Shown piece by piece: positions 6,963-14,642 of a stretch of DNA of 44,921 nucleotides. Position 1 is the first letter of the stretch. Each line of letters begins with the position of its first letter. The notes beneath the pieces were generated by a model, which did not search any database, had not been told where the DNA came from, and saw only the letters and a list, made by a program, of their open reading frames with translations. Both the position numbers and the translations under genes were made by a program. Source of the stretch: Lachnospiraceae bacterium (GTDB lineage Bacteria > Bacillota > Clostridia > Lachnospirales > Lachnospiraceae); contig JAGAQJ010000033.1 of assembly GCA_017622845.1 (NCBI GenBank), forward strand, positions 1-44,921, given 5' to 3'.

Positions 6963-8821
6963 ATTTTCAATGCTCTTGTGGCATTGATTACCGCAATAAT
7001 CATAACTCCTACATCGGCAAAGATTGCCCACCACATATTGACAAAGCCGACCGCTCCAAGTCCAAGACAGGCAAGCTTGACAGCAAGTGCAAAGACAATG
7101 TTCTGATGCACAATGCGAAGCGTTTTTCTTGATATCTTCATCGCTGTTGCAATCTTGACAGGGTCGTCATCCATCAGCACAACATCTGCTGCCTCAATCG
7201 CTGCATCAGAGCCAAGCGCACCCATCGCAATGCCGATATCTGCTCTGGAAAGTACAGGCGCATCGTTAATACCGTCTCCTACAAAGGCAAGCTTCTCCTT
7301 TTCTGACTTTACTGCCAAGAGCTTCTCAACCTCAGAAACCTTATCTGCCGGAAGCAGCTCACTCTTAACCACATCTACGCCAAGCTCTGCCGCTACTGCC
7401 TCTGCCACCGGCTTTGCATCCCCTGTCAGCATAATGACCTGTTTCACGCCTGCTGCCTTTAAGTCTGCAATCGCTTCCTTCGCATTTGGTTTGACAATAT
7501 CCGATATCAGAATATAGCCTGCATATCCGCCGTCAACCGCTACATGCACTTCTGTTCCTGCCTTCTGCGGTATCGTGTAAGGAATATCCAGCTTTTTCAT
7601 CAGCTTTACATTTCCCACTGCTACCTTCCTTCCATCAACCACAGCCGATACGCCATGTCCGCTGATTTCCTCGATATCTGTCACTCTCGCCGTATCAATC
7701 TGCTTTCCATACGCTTCCTTTAGGCTCTTGCTGATCGGATGATTGGAATAGCTCTCCGCATATGCAGCCAGCTCAAGTAATTCTTCATTGGAAATTCCAT
7801 TTGCAGGCTCAATACATGTCACCTCAAAGACACCTTTTGTCAGCGTACCTGTCTTATCACATACCACATACTTTGTCTCGGAAAGCGCCTCAAGATAATT
7901 AGAGCCTTTCACCAGCACACCCTTTGCGGAAGCACCGCCGATGCCTCCAAAAAAGCTTAATGGAATAGATATCACAAGCGCACAGGGACAACTGATAACA
8001 AGTGTCGTCAATGCCCGTATAATCCACTGCGGCCAATTGGCAGGATTTCCGATGATAAGATTTGCCACAGGCGGCAAAATGGCAAGCGCAAGCGCACCGA
8101 TACATACTGCTGGTGTATAATACTTTGCAAATCGGGTAATAAAATTCTCAGATCTGGACTTCTTCATGCTGGAATTTTCTACTAAATCCAATATTTTGGA
8201 AACTGTCGACTCACCAAATTCCTTCGTTGTTTCTATGCGGAGCAGTCCTGACAGATTAACACAGCCGCTAATGACCTCGTCACCCTCTCTGACTTCTCTC
8301 GGAAGACTCTCTCCTGTCAGTGCGCTTGTGTTGAGTGTGGAGCTTCCGCTCACAATTTTTCCATCAATAGGAACCTTCTCCCCAGGCTGTACAACAATAA
8401 TTGTTCCAATCTCTACATCATCCGGGTCAACCTGCTCCAGCTCCCCGTCCTGCTCAATATTGGCATAATCCGGTCTGATATCCATCAGTGACGATATGTT
8501 TCTGCGGCTTTTCCCCACCGCATAACTCTGGAACAGCTCGCCAACCTGATAAAAAAGCATAACGGCTGTGCCTTCTACATATTCTCCAAGGATAATTGCA
8601 CCCACTGTTGCTATCGCCATCAGGAAATTTTCGTCAAACACCTGCCCGTTGACAATGCCAAGACCTGCCTTTTTCAATATATCATACCCAATAACCAGGT
8701 ATGGAATCAAAAACAAACCTAACCGCACATATTGATTTTCGACCGGTATCAGGCTGAATATACAAACCAATATGGCAGATATGATAATTCGAATCAATAC
8801 TTTCTTTTGCTTTTTTGTCAT
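6959..8821 (-). CDS. cadA: Zn/Cd/Pb-type P1B heavy-metal exporting ATPase
   Basis: This 620-residue membrane ATPase has P1B hallmarks: TGE actuator loop (about residue 169), the intramembrane metal site CPC at 278-280, phosphorylation motif DKTGT with Asp322, the HP motif in SNHPISK, and GDGINDAP. CPC plus these neighbours fits the zinc/cadmium/lead group (CadA/ZntA). It lacks an N-terminal metal-binding domain; that function is encoded by the separate gene at 8998-9219. The start at 8821 is chosen because GGAGGGATAGAG precedes it and the transmembrane region begins directly after; a longer frame to 8923 has no matching site. The gene belongs to the ArsR-HMA-ATPase operon. Its last codon and stop are formed by an inserted mobile element. 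Confidence 0.9.
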   Translation of the reverse strand: MTKKQKKVLIRIIISAILVCIFSLIPVENQYVRLGLFLIPYLVIGYDILKKAGLGIVNGQVFDENFLMAIATVGAIILGEYVEGTAVMLFYQVGELFQSYAVGKSRRNISSLMDIRPDYANIEQDGELEQVDPDDVEIGTIIVVQPGEKVPIDGKIVSGSSTLNTSALTGESLPREVREGDEVISGCVNLSGLLRIETTKEFGESTVSKILDLVENSSMKKSRSENFITRFAKYYTPAVCIGALALAILPPVANLIIGNPANWPQWIIRALTTLVISCPCALVISIPLSFFGGIGGASAKGVLVKGSNYLEALSETKYVVCDKTGTLTKGVFEVTCIEPANGISNEELLELAAYAESYSNHPISKSLKEAYGKQIDTARVTDIEEISGHGVSAVVDGRKVAVGNVKLMKKLDIPYTIPQKAGTEVHVAVDGGYAGYILISDIVKPNAKEAIADLKAAGVKQVIMLTGDAKPVAEAVAAELGVDVVKSELLPADKVSEVEKLLAVKSEKEKLAFVGDGINDAPVLSRADIGIAMGALGSDAAIEAADVVLMDDDPVKIATAMKISRKTLRIVHQNIVFALAVKLACLGLGAVGFVNMWWAIFADVGVMIIAVINATRALKM

Positions 8822-8876
8822 CTCTATCCCTCCAGTCCGAAATAATCGCACTTTATCAGGCTTTCCTTCAGCAGCC

Positions 8877-8971
8877 GCGCCAGTGTACCCATCGTCTCCT
8901 TCCTCCGCCTTGCCAATGAACAATTATTCTGCGGAGTTTCGCCAGATATCTATGGGTCAGTACACCGGCGC
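8877..8971 (+). repeat. Inverted repeat in the HMA-ATPase intergenic region
   Basis: GCGCCAGTGTACCCAT (8877-8892) faces ATGGGTCAGTACACCGGCGC (8952-8971), an imperfect inverted repeat around about 60 bases with no coding content. It separates the HMA gene from the ATPase start and may be a small insertion or an mRNA hairpin between the two cistrons. Confidence 0.45.
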
Positions 8972-8997
8972 GGTCTGTTGCATCTATGTGCCGGTTC

Positions 8998-9219
8998 CTA
9001 TAAAAAGATTTCGCAGTCGGACTCAACCTTTTTACAGTTTTTTAATACCTCAGCCATCACAGCCGACTCGTCAGCTCCCTCCTCAAACTCAACCTTCATT
9101 TTCTGCGGCATAAATGCGACAGTTGCTTCCTTCACTCCTGCTGTTTTGTTGGCAGCCTCCTCCATTTTTGCAGCGCATGCAGCGCAGTCTACCTCGATTT
9201 TGTAAGTCTTTTTCATCAT
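8998..9219 (-). CDS. Stand-alone heavy-metal-associated (HMA) domain protein
   Basis: A 73-residue protein with one ferredoxin-like HMA fold: KTYKIEVDCAACAAKMEE holds the metal-binding C-x-x-C (Cys12/Cys15), followed by KTAGVKEATVAF and MKVEFEEGADESAV. Such domains bind soft or borderline metals through the two cysteines and pass them to a P1B ATPase. Here it precedes the pump gene, which lacks this domain, so it probably acts as the pump's detached N-terminal domain or soluble chaperone. AAGGAAG lies upstream of ATGATG. A 134-bp mobile repeat separates it from the ArsR gene. Confidence 0.9.
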   Translation of the reverse strand: MMKKTYKIEVDCAACAAKMEEAANKTAGVKEATVAFMPQKMKVEFEEGADESAVMAEVLKNCKKVESDCEIFL

Positions 9220-9251
9220 GATGCTTCCTTTCTTTTATTAATAAATTTATC

Positions 9252-9385
9252 ATAACGATTCAGTACCCTCATAGTTACGAGCATCAAGTCATGCAAAACC
9301 ACTTCGTGGTAACTTGATGCCTGACGCAATTTACGCATTCTCACGCACTCCGCAGCAAATGTGCAGTGCTGTACTGAACAATTAC
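9252..9385 (+). mobile_element. 134-bp MITE-like element, family 2, with perfect 8-bp target duplication
   Basis: Flanked by exact AATTTATC copies at 9244-9251 and 9386-9393. Left end ATAACGATTCAGTACC and right end GTACTGAACAATTAC are inverted repeats related to the family 1 ends. The interior holds a strong hairpin, GCATCAAGT...ACCAC-TTC-GTGGT...ACTTGATGC. It sits between the ArsR stop codon and the HMA gene inside the efflux operon, so it is transcribed with it; the right duplication touches the first base of the ArsR stop codon. Confidence 0.85.
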
Positions 9386-9392
9386 AATTTAT

Positions 9393-9692
9393 CTACTCTA
9401 ATACATGCTCCATTCCTATGCGGATAATCCCGGATACGTGCTCGTCAGCAATCGAATAATAAATACTCTTGCCTTCACGCTTTGTCCTGACAAGCTTGCT
9501 TTGCTTCAAAAGCGCTAACTGGTGGCTTACCCCTGACTGCGTCATATTTAACTGTTCAGCGATATCACCCACACACATTTCTTCGTTATCCATCAGAGCA
9601 AAAAGAATGGTAAGTCTGGTGAAATCCCCAAATATCTTAAATACTGCTGCCAAATCCTGCATTGTCTCTGTTGTGATTTTTGTGTCTTTCAC
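9393..9692 (-). CDS. CzrA/SmtB-type zinc-sensing ArsR repressor
   Basis: The 99-residue winged-helix protein (GTG start at 9692, preceded by GGGAG) has recognition helix TQSGVSHQLALLKQS and wing RTKREGKSIYYSI. Its last helix carries the exact zinc site D-x-H-x10-H-x2-E (in ADEHV...GMEHVLE) seen in SmtB/CzrA, which senses Zn(II) or Co(II). Helix 3 has EMCVGD, with only one of the two cysteines used by CadC-type cadmium sensors. It heads the operon with the HMA protein and P1B ATPase, so it should repress metal efflux until zinc is in excess. An earlier GTG at 9728 lies within the promoter and is rejected. Confidence 0.88.
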   Translation of the reverse strand: MKDTKITTETMQDLAAVFKIFGDFTRLTILFALMDNEEMCVGDIAEQLNMTQSGVSHQLALLKQSKLVRTKREGKSIYYSIADEHVSGIIRIGMEHVLE

Positions 9693-9718
9693 GTTGTCAC
9701 TCCCTTTCTTATATGAAC

Positions 9719-9747
9719 ATTTAAACACATATTTAATCGTATGTCAA
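9719..9747 (-). promoter_or_regulatory. Promoter of the ArsR-HMA-ATPase efflux operon
   Basis: TTGACA (9742-9747, minus strand), 17 bases, TTAAAT (9719-9724). Over and after the -10 lies ATATG...TGTTCATAT, whose second half matches the TGTTCATAT half-site of SmtB/CzrA operators; the first half is degenerate. Confidence 0.65.
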
Positions 9748-9775
9748 TAGAATATTTTTATTTTTCCAAAAATAA

Positions 9776-10158
9776 GTAACAGTTCAGCTTTACGGATGAT
9801 TTTGCCAGGACGAAGGTCGGCAGTCCTATGCCGTGACAGGCAATTGGACTCCGAATGCGAATTTTCTAATGTATGATGCCAAAGTCTTTGAAAATATGTC
9901 CGCGACCGGACTCTACGCGCCGTCCATGGACGCGTTTCGTCCTAAATCCGCGTCCGTGCGGATTTACGCTGATGCATTGAATCACCCATAAGAAAATGTC
10001 AGCATTCTCCGCCAGCCTGTTCCGGCATAGGACTGCCGACCTTCTGTGTACTGACAACTGTTCCATTTTATGGTTTCACTGAACAGAAAACGGAAGCCGG
10101 AGGGATACTATCTGCCGTTTTCGTCCGGATAGGAATACATAAAAGGCTAAACTGTTAC
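9776..10158 (+). mobile_element. 383-bp MITE-like element, family 1
   Basis: Begins GTAACAGTTCAGC and ends TAAACTGTTAC. It shares most of its interior with the 590-bp copy at 6373 (for example GACTCTACGCGCCGTCC, GGACGCGTTTCGTCC, and the long palindrome GGTCGGCAGTCCTATGCC / GGCATAGGACTGCCGACC) but lacks the inner 190-bp module. Flanking 8-mers AAAAATAA and AAAACAAT do not match well, so any target duplication has decayed. It fills the gap between the ArsR promoter and the terminator at 10167. Confidence 0.8.
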
Positions 10159-10166
10159 AAAACAAT

Positions 10167-10209
10167 ACCCTTAGTTTACAAGGTGTGTGTTCCTTTGTGA
10201 ACTAAGGGT
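10167..10209 (-). terminator. Terminator of the ahpC-reductase operon
   Basis: ACCCTTAGTTTACAAGG and CCTTTGTGAACTAAGGGT form a stem of about 17 pairs; on the minus strand it is followed by ATTGTTTTG. It lies 27 bases after the reductase stop codon. Confidence 0.65.
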
Positions 10210-10235
10210 AGGTCAGCTATATTCTTTTCTGCAAA

Positions 10236-11891
10236 TTACAGCAGCTCCAGCATTTCCTCCACATTTTTCCTGCCGAATACTACCTTTTCGTCATCAATAA
10301 CAATGCATGGCACACTCATGACATTGTATCTCTCCTTCAAATCAGGAAAATGCGACAGGTCAATCATCTCTGCTGAGACATGCTCTGAGGCTGCTGCAAT
10401 TCTTTGTGCCGCCATCACGGACTCCGGGCACATCGTGCACGTTAAGGACACTAAAATCTTAATGTTGCGTTTACCGGAAAGCGCCTGAATCTTGTCTAAT
10501 GTCTGACTGTCCAGCTCCTGTCCGGGACCTGCCACATTGTACAGGGCAATAATAAATGAATTAAACTCATGGCCTCCCGGCACGCCATGAAAATAGATAC
10601 CGCTGCTTTTTCCGGCACTGTCTAACAGCTCTATTGCCGGAAGGAGCATGCCGTTCAGACCACTTTCAGATACGTCTTCTGCTGCCTCTGTCCATGTTAC
10701 CTTATCAGTGATAGCTGTAAGCTCATTTAGAAAGCCTCTGATTTCACCGGAAAGAGAACTGTCATTAAGCCAGGCACGCACTGTAACGCCTGATGCAAAT
10801 TTGGTAAACACGCCTGCAAGCTGCTGTCTGATTTCATTGCTGATAAAGCCCTCACCTTTTGTAAAATACTCCTTCTCCTCACGTACTTTTTCCGATTCCG
10901 TTTCCGACTTTTCGGGCGCCTTATACAAATCCGGTATTGAGAGTCTGGAATGCAGCTCTGATGCAATCCGCTCAAGTGAGGTTGCTGCGATTGCTCCGTC
11001 CGCTACAGCCGTCACAACCTGCCTGAGATTCTTGACGCAGACATCTCCTGCCGCATACACGCCTGAAAGGTTTGTTTTCCTATCCATATCCGTAATCAGA
11101 TAACCCTGCTCATTCCGCTCTACACTTTCCGATATCCATTCTGTATTAGGAACGTAACCTGCAAAAACAAAGATGCCGAAGGTTTCCCCTTGCGGCGCAT
11201 CATACCGCCATTGTTCTCCATTTGCATTATTTTTGAAAACGGCATAAGTCAGTGCATGTTCGCCGCCTGCCTCAATGATTTCCGTCTCAAATATTGTCTC
11301 AATCTTATCGTAATCTTTTAGCTTGTCCGAAACGGTTCGTGCACAGGTAAAATCCGGTTCACGCACAATCATTGTTACTTTTCTGGCATATTTTGTGAGA
11401 AAGATTCCTTCCTCCACCGCCGCAAATCCTCCGCCTATGACAAATACGTCCTTTCCGGTGAAAAACTCTCCGTCACAGGTCGCACAATATGCAACTCCTC
11501 TGCCTTGAAATTCCTTCTCGCCTTGAAATCCAAGCTTTCTGGGATTGGCTCCCGGTGCAAGAATCACACCGAGCGCCTCATAATCTCCCTTAGTGGTATG
11601 CAGAACCTTTATCTCCTTTTCAAGCTCCATGTCAAGCACCTCTGCAATGACAAACTCTGCGCCGAAGCCCTCTGCCTGCACACGCATATGCTCCGTTAAT
11701 TCCTTGCCGCCTGCCTCCTCAACTCCGGGATAATTGACAATCTCCGAAGTAATGGTTATCTGACCGCCTATCTTATTTTTCTCCAGTACAAGCACCCGAT
11801 ATTTTGCCCTTGCCGCATAAATTGCGGCGGACAGACCTGCGGGACCTGCGCCGATTATGACTGCGTCATATAATCTGTTATGCGTTTCCAT
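10236..11891 (-). CDS. AhpF-like peroxiredoxin reductase with permuted domains (TrxR domain first, tandem thioredoxin-fold last)
   Basis: Residues 1-310 are a thioredoxin-reductase-type flavoprotein: FAD-binding GAGPAGLSAA, redox-active CATC (Cys136/Cys139), NAD(P)H-binding GGGFAAVEEG and the second FAD motif YAAGDVCVKNLRQ. After a linker, residues 355-551 form a tandem thioredoxin fold whose second half has the CTMC active site (Cys485/Cys488) and cis-Pro SVPCIVI, matching the N-terminal domain of AhpF and protein disulfide oxidoreductases. Classical AhpF has these parts in the reverse order. It should pass electrons from NAD(P)H through FAD and the CxxC pairs to AhpC, encoded eight bases upstream. 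Ribosome site AGGTGG. Confidence 0.88.
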   Translation of the reverse strand: METHNRLYDAVIIGAGPAGLSAAIYAARAKYRVLVLEKNKIGGQITITSEIVNYPGVEEAGGKELTEHMRVQAEGFGAEFVIAEVLDMELEKEIKVLHTTKGDYEALGVILAPGANPRKLGFQGEKEFQGRGVAYCATCDGEFFTGKDVFVIGGGFAAVEEGIFLTKYARKVTMIVREPDFTCARTVSDKLKDYDKIETIFETEIIEAGGEHALTYAVFKNNANGEQWRYDAPQGETFGIFVFAGYVPNTEWISESVERNEQGYLITDMDRKTNLSGVYAAGDVCVKNLRQVVTAVADGAIAATSLERIASELHSRLSIPDLYKAPEKSETESEKVREEKEYFTKGEGFISNEIRQQLAGVFTKFASGVTVRAWLNDSSLSGEIRGFLNELTAITDKVTWTEAAEDVSESGLNGMLLPAIELLDSAGKSSGIYFHGVPGGHEFNSFIIALYNVAGPGQELDSQTLDKIQALSGKRNIKILVSLTCTMCPESVMAAQRIAAASEHVSAEMIDLSHFPDLKERYNVMSVPCIVIDDEKVVFGRKNVEEMLELL

Positions 11892-11899
11892 CGTGCCAC

Positions 11900-12463
11900 C
11901 TATATTAATCCTACCAAATCAAGGCTTGGCTTTAAGGTCTCTGCTCCTGGCTGCCATTTTGCAGGACACACTTGGTCTCCATGCTCTGCAACAAACTGTG
12001 ATGCCTGTACACGTCGGAAAAGCTCTTCTGCATTTCGACCGACGTTTCCGGCAATCACCTCATACGCCACAATCTTTCCCTCAGGATTGACAATAAAGCT
12101 TCCGCGCTCCGCAAGACCGTCCTCCTCAATCATAACATCAAATCCTCTGGCAAGCACTGCCGTAGGGTCTGCAAGCATCGGATACTTTATTTTCTGAATC
12201 GTCTTTGACACATCATGCCATGCCTTGTGGACAAAGTGTGTATCACAGGATACACTGTAAATCTCACAGCCGATTTTCTGAAATTCCTCGTATTTATCCG
12301 CTAAATCCTCAAGCTCTGTCGGACATACAAAGGTAAAATCCGCAGGATAAAAAAAGAACACGCTCCACTTTCCGAGCACATCTGCCTTCGTGACCTCCTT
12401 GAACTCATGGTTTACAAACGCCTGAACCTTAAAATCTACAATTTCCTTATTAATTAGTGACAT
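11900..12463 (-). CDS. ahpC: Alkyl hydroperoxide reductase AhpC (2-Cys peroxiredoxin)
   Basis: The 187-residue protein equals the usual AhpC length when started at 12463, which has AAAGGAGGAG at good spacing; a frame seven codons longer starts inside that site. The peroxidatic cysteine (Cys47) lies in PADFTFVCPTE and the resolving cysteine (about Cys166) in GDQVCPAKW, with the catalytic Arg in NPEGK-containing surroundings typical of the family. It reduces hydrogen and organic peroxides and is recycled by the reductase encoded next. A 13-bp inverted repeat (12490-12530) sits in its leader. Confidence 0.95.
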   Translation of the reverse strand: MSLINKEIVDFKVQAFVNHEFKEVTKADVLGKWSVFFFYPADFTFVCPTELEDLADKYEEFQKIGCEIYSVSCDTHFVHKAWHDVSKTIQKIKYPMLADPTAVLARGFDVMIEEDGLAERGSFIVNPEGKIVAYEVIAGNVGRNAEELFRRVQASQFVAEHGDQVCPAKWQPGAETLKPSLDLVGLI

Positions 12464-12489
12464 AAAAGCTCCTCCTTTTTTCAATAATA

Positions 12490-12530
12490 TAAGGAATAGA
12501 ATAACCGGATTGCGGAGATTCTATTCCTTA
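12490..12530 (-). repeat. 13-bp perfect inverted repeat in the ahpC leader
   Basis: TAAGGAATAGAAT (12490-12502) and ATTCTATTCCTTA (12518-12530) are exact inverted copies separated by 15 bases. It can form an mRNA hairpin just upstream of the ahpC ribosome site or end the upstream pseudogene's transcript; there is no T-run. A further palindrome AAGATATTTATCTT lies at 12540-12553. Neither matches the PerR box I know. Confidence 0.55.
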
Positions 12531-12559
12531 CTATGAAAGAAGATATTTATCTTATCACA

Positions 12560-12858
12560 CTATATTATTTCAACCAGCTTTTTACAAAGCATCACAAGGT
12601 CATAACGAATCCCTTCACGGCTTCGCCAACCCCTATTGCTCCACTCCTCCTGAGAAACATCATCGCCATCATATATCAATGCGCCGTAATCAAAGCCTCT
12701 AAATTGTGCGACAGCGATACAGCCTGCCTGTTCCATTTCCACAATTTTTGCGCCTTCTGCTTTTCTCTGTGCAATTCTGTCATTGGTTTCTCTAAATAAC
12801 GCATCTGTTGTCCAGGTCAATCCGCGAATGTATGTATTGGATATTTACTTTCTTTCAT
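12560..12858 (-). pseudogene. Nucleoside phosphorylase remnant with large internal deletion
   Basis: The 3' part encodes IRGLTWTTDALFRET, IVEMEQAGCIAVAQFRG, GALIYDGDDV and RGWRSREGIR, the C-terminal third of the PNP_UDP_1 nucleoside phosphorylase family (about 250 residues). Immediately upstream, in a different frame, an ATG at 12858 with a GGGG ribosome site starts MKESKYPIHTF and then stops; MKES-YPI is how these proteins begin. So promoter-proximal start and C-terminus survive while about 150 codons in between are gone and the frames no longer match. Not a functional enzyme. Confidence 0.75.
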
Positions 12859-12873
12859 CACTCTATTTCCCCT

Positions 12874-13344
12874 TTACAATATTTTCTCCATTCCAATCTT
12901 CTGCGGCACAAGTCCGCAGCTTTCATAAAACCGCTTTGCACTTTCGTTACATGCCCACACGTTTAATGTAACATTGTAACAGCCCTGCTCTTTTGCGAAC
13001 TTCAGGACATATTCGTACAGGGTTTTCCCGATATGCTGTCCGCGTTTTGTTTCATCGACACACAAATCATCAATGTACAACGTCTTAATATCTGTGAGAA
13101 TGTTATCATCAATATACTGGCGAAATACGCAGAATGCATATCCCAAAATCTGTTCCTGCTCGTCCACTCCTACGAAAATCGGTTTCATGTCATCATGGAT
13201 TAATGCCTTAAGCTCCTCATCCGTATATTTTTTCGTGTCTCCTTTGAATAAATCAGGTCTGCCATTGTGATGTACCATGAGTACCTGACAGAGCAGCTTA
13301 TTCATTCCCTCCATGTCCTTTTCTTCAGCCCGCCTTATGTTCAT
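12874..13344 (-). CDS. GNAT-family N-acetyltransferase
   Basis: The 156-residue protein has the GNAT order: N-terminal IRRAEEKDMEGMNKLL, central strand DLCVDETKRGQHIGKTLYEY containing the acetyl-CoA pyrophosphate loop (R-G-Q-H-I-G), and C-terminal NVWACNESAKRFYESCGLVP. It transfers an acetyl group from acetyl-CoA to an unidentified amine. GGAAGGAACAGGCA precedes the ATG. It has its own promoter (13403-13431). Confidence 0.88.
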   Translation of the reverse strand: MNIRRAEEKDMEGMNKLLCQVLMVHHNGRPDLFKGDTKKYTDEELKALIHDDMKPIFVGVDEQEQILGYAFCVFRQYIDDNILTDIKTLYIDDLCVDETKRGQHIGKTLYEYVLKFAKEQGCYNVTLNVWACNESAKRFYESCGLVPQKIGMEKIL

Positions 13345-13402
13345 TGCCTGTTCCTTCCTTTCCGATTACCCTCACTTTTCAATAGCACCATAATATAAAA
13401 TC

Positions 13403-13431
13403 ATTATATTTCATTTCTTTGAAAATGGCAA
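13403..13431 (-). promoter_or_regulatory. Sigma-A-type promoter of the GNAT gene
   Basis: TTGCCA (13426-13431, minus strand), 17 bases, TATAAT (13403-13408), 59 bases upstream of the start codon. Confidence 0.7.
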
Positions 13432-13500
13432 TTCTTGATATTCTCATAGTCCATCAATCCCCGGAATCACAGGAAATACGCTGCTGCGGAAACCGAATAA

Positions 13501-14391
13501 CTACCGCCCGCTGCACAGAAAATCAAGAAACTCTTTTTCACATCTGCTCTGTCCCCGCTTTGCATCATACAGCACACATATCTTCCTAACTTCCATCTCC
13601 TCATACACTGGTATGCGAAATATTGTACCTGCCTGGAACTCCGCCTGCGCCAGCTGCTCCGGCACAAAGCCGATACCCAGATTATTTTGTATCATCGGCA
13701 CCAGAAGGTCCGAGGTCGCCACCTCAATATCAGGCTTTAATACCATGCCGTTTTTCAGGAAAAAATCACTCAGCATGTCATAGGTCACAGTATCCTTTCC
13801 GAGACTCACCCAGGGATACTCCGCTAACCGGCTTAAATGCTGCTTTTTTTGTGTCAGCTCAATGTAATCGCTGCCGCATATCAGAATGTCCCGAAATGCA
13901 AGCAAATCCTCACTTTTTATATTCTTTTCCACGCTGAACGGACTTGTCACAATACTTATGTCGATTACACCTCTTGTAAGCTCTCGTACTGCATGCTTTG
14001 TATTGTAATTATGTATGATAAAACGCACCTTCGGATTTGCTCTTTTAAATTCCTTCAGCTTTTCAAAAAGCAAAAGATGCAGCGCTGATTCCGTCGTTCC
14101 GAGAATGATTGTGCCTTCAATCAGTTTTCCGTTCCGGCTAATCTCCTCTTCTGCCGCCTGTAACTGAAAAAAAGCTGTCGACACACGTTCATACAGCAAT
14201 GCTCCTTTTTCCGTAAGCGTGATTCCCTTATTGCTACGCACAAGCAGCTGACACCCAAGCTCACCCTCCAGAAGCTTCATTACTCTTGTCACATTTGGCT
14301 GGTTACTCCCCAACGCCTGCGCCGCCTTTGTGATATTTTGATATTTCCCTACATAATAAAATACCTTATAATACTCATAATTGATGTCCAT
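13501..14391 (-). CDS. LysR-family transcriptional regulator
   Basis: The protein of about 296 residues has an N-terminal winged HTH (YYVGKYQNITKAAQALGSNQPNVTRVMKLLEGELGCQLLVRSN) region split as KAAQALGSNQPNVTRVM and LEGELGCQLLVRS, then the LysR substrate-binding domain with GTIILGTTESALHLLL and GIGFVPEQLA. GGAGG lies eight bases before the ATG at 14391, preferred over 14406, which begins inside that site. It is transcribed away from a MATE efflux gene, and LysR regulators commonly control the divergent gene; the effector is unknown. Confidence 0.9.
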   Translation of the reverse strand: MDINYEYYKVFYYVGKYQNITKAAQALGSNQPNVTRVMKLLEGELGCQLLVRSNKGITLTEKGALLYERVSTAFFQLQAAEEEISRNGKLIEGTIILGTTESALHLLLFEKLKEFKRANPKVRFIIHNYNTKHAVRELTRGVIDISIVTSPFSVEKNIKSEDLLAFRDILICGSDYIELTQKKQHLSRLAEYPWVSLGKDTVTYDMLSDFFLKNGMVLKPDIEVATSDLLVPMIQNNLGIGFVPEQLAQAEFQAGTIFRIPVYEEMEVRKICVLYDAKRGQSRCEKEFLDFLCSGR

Positions 14392-14406
14392 AGTTCCGCC
14401 CTCCAT

Positions 14407-14642
14407 ATTATTTTTATATGGTAACTATACAAACAATATATTTTTCATATAACGCAAATATGATTATAATACAAACGAACTGTTTCGTAAAGCATGAGAA
14501 CTTCCAAGAGTTTTTCCTAAACAGCAAGTGCAAACCTCTGAAGTAAACTGTTACTTCTGATTGCTTTTCCATCAAAACAGCATTTGAGCGTCCAAAAGAA
14601 AAATCTTGAAAGATTATCAACCAACATAAGAAAGGGAATTTT
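14407..14642. promoter_or_regulatory. Divergent control region between LysR and MATE genes
   Basis: A plus-strand TATAAT (14465-14470) without a convincing -35 fits a LysR-activated promoter. The following leader of about 165 bases has a perfect seven-bp hairpin GAAGTAA-actg-TTACTTC and an outer AGCAA/TTGCT pairing that ends in TTTT, which could attenuate; this is weak. Confidence 0.4.

Noticed and set aside
8822-8923. 34-codon N-terminal extension of the P1B ATPase
   Set aside because: A strong ribosome site precedes the internal ATG at 8821 and the extension overlaps an inverted repeat with no family similarity.
9726-9728. Upstream GTG start for the CzrA-type regulator
   Set aside because: It overlaps the -10 element; the GTG at 9690-9692 has GGGAG at proper distance.
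14421-14553. GTAACTA ... CTGTTAC spacing between LysR and MATE genes resembling a mobile repeat
   Set aside because: The flanking 8-mers do not match and the interior has no similarity to other copies.
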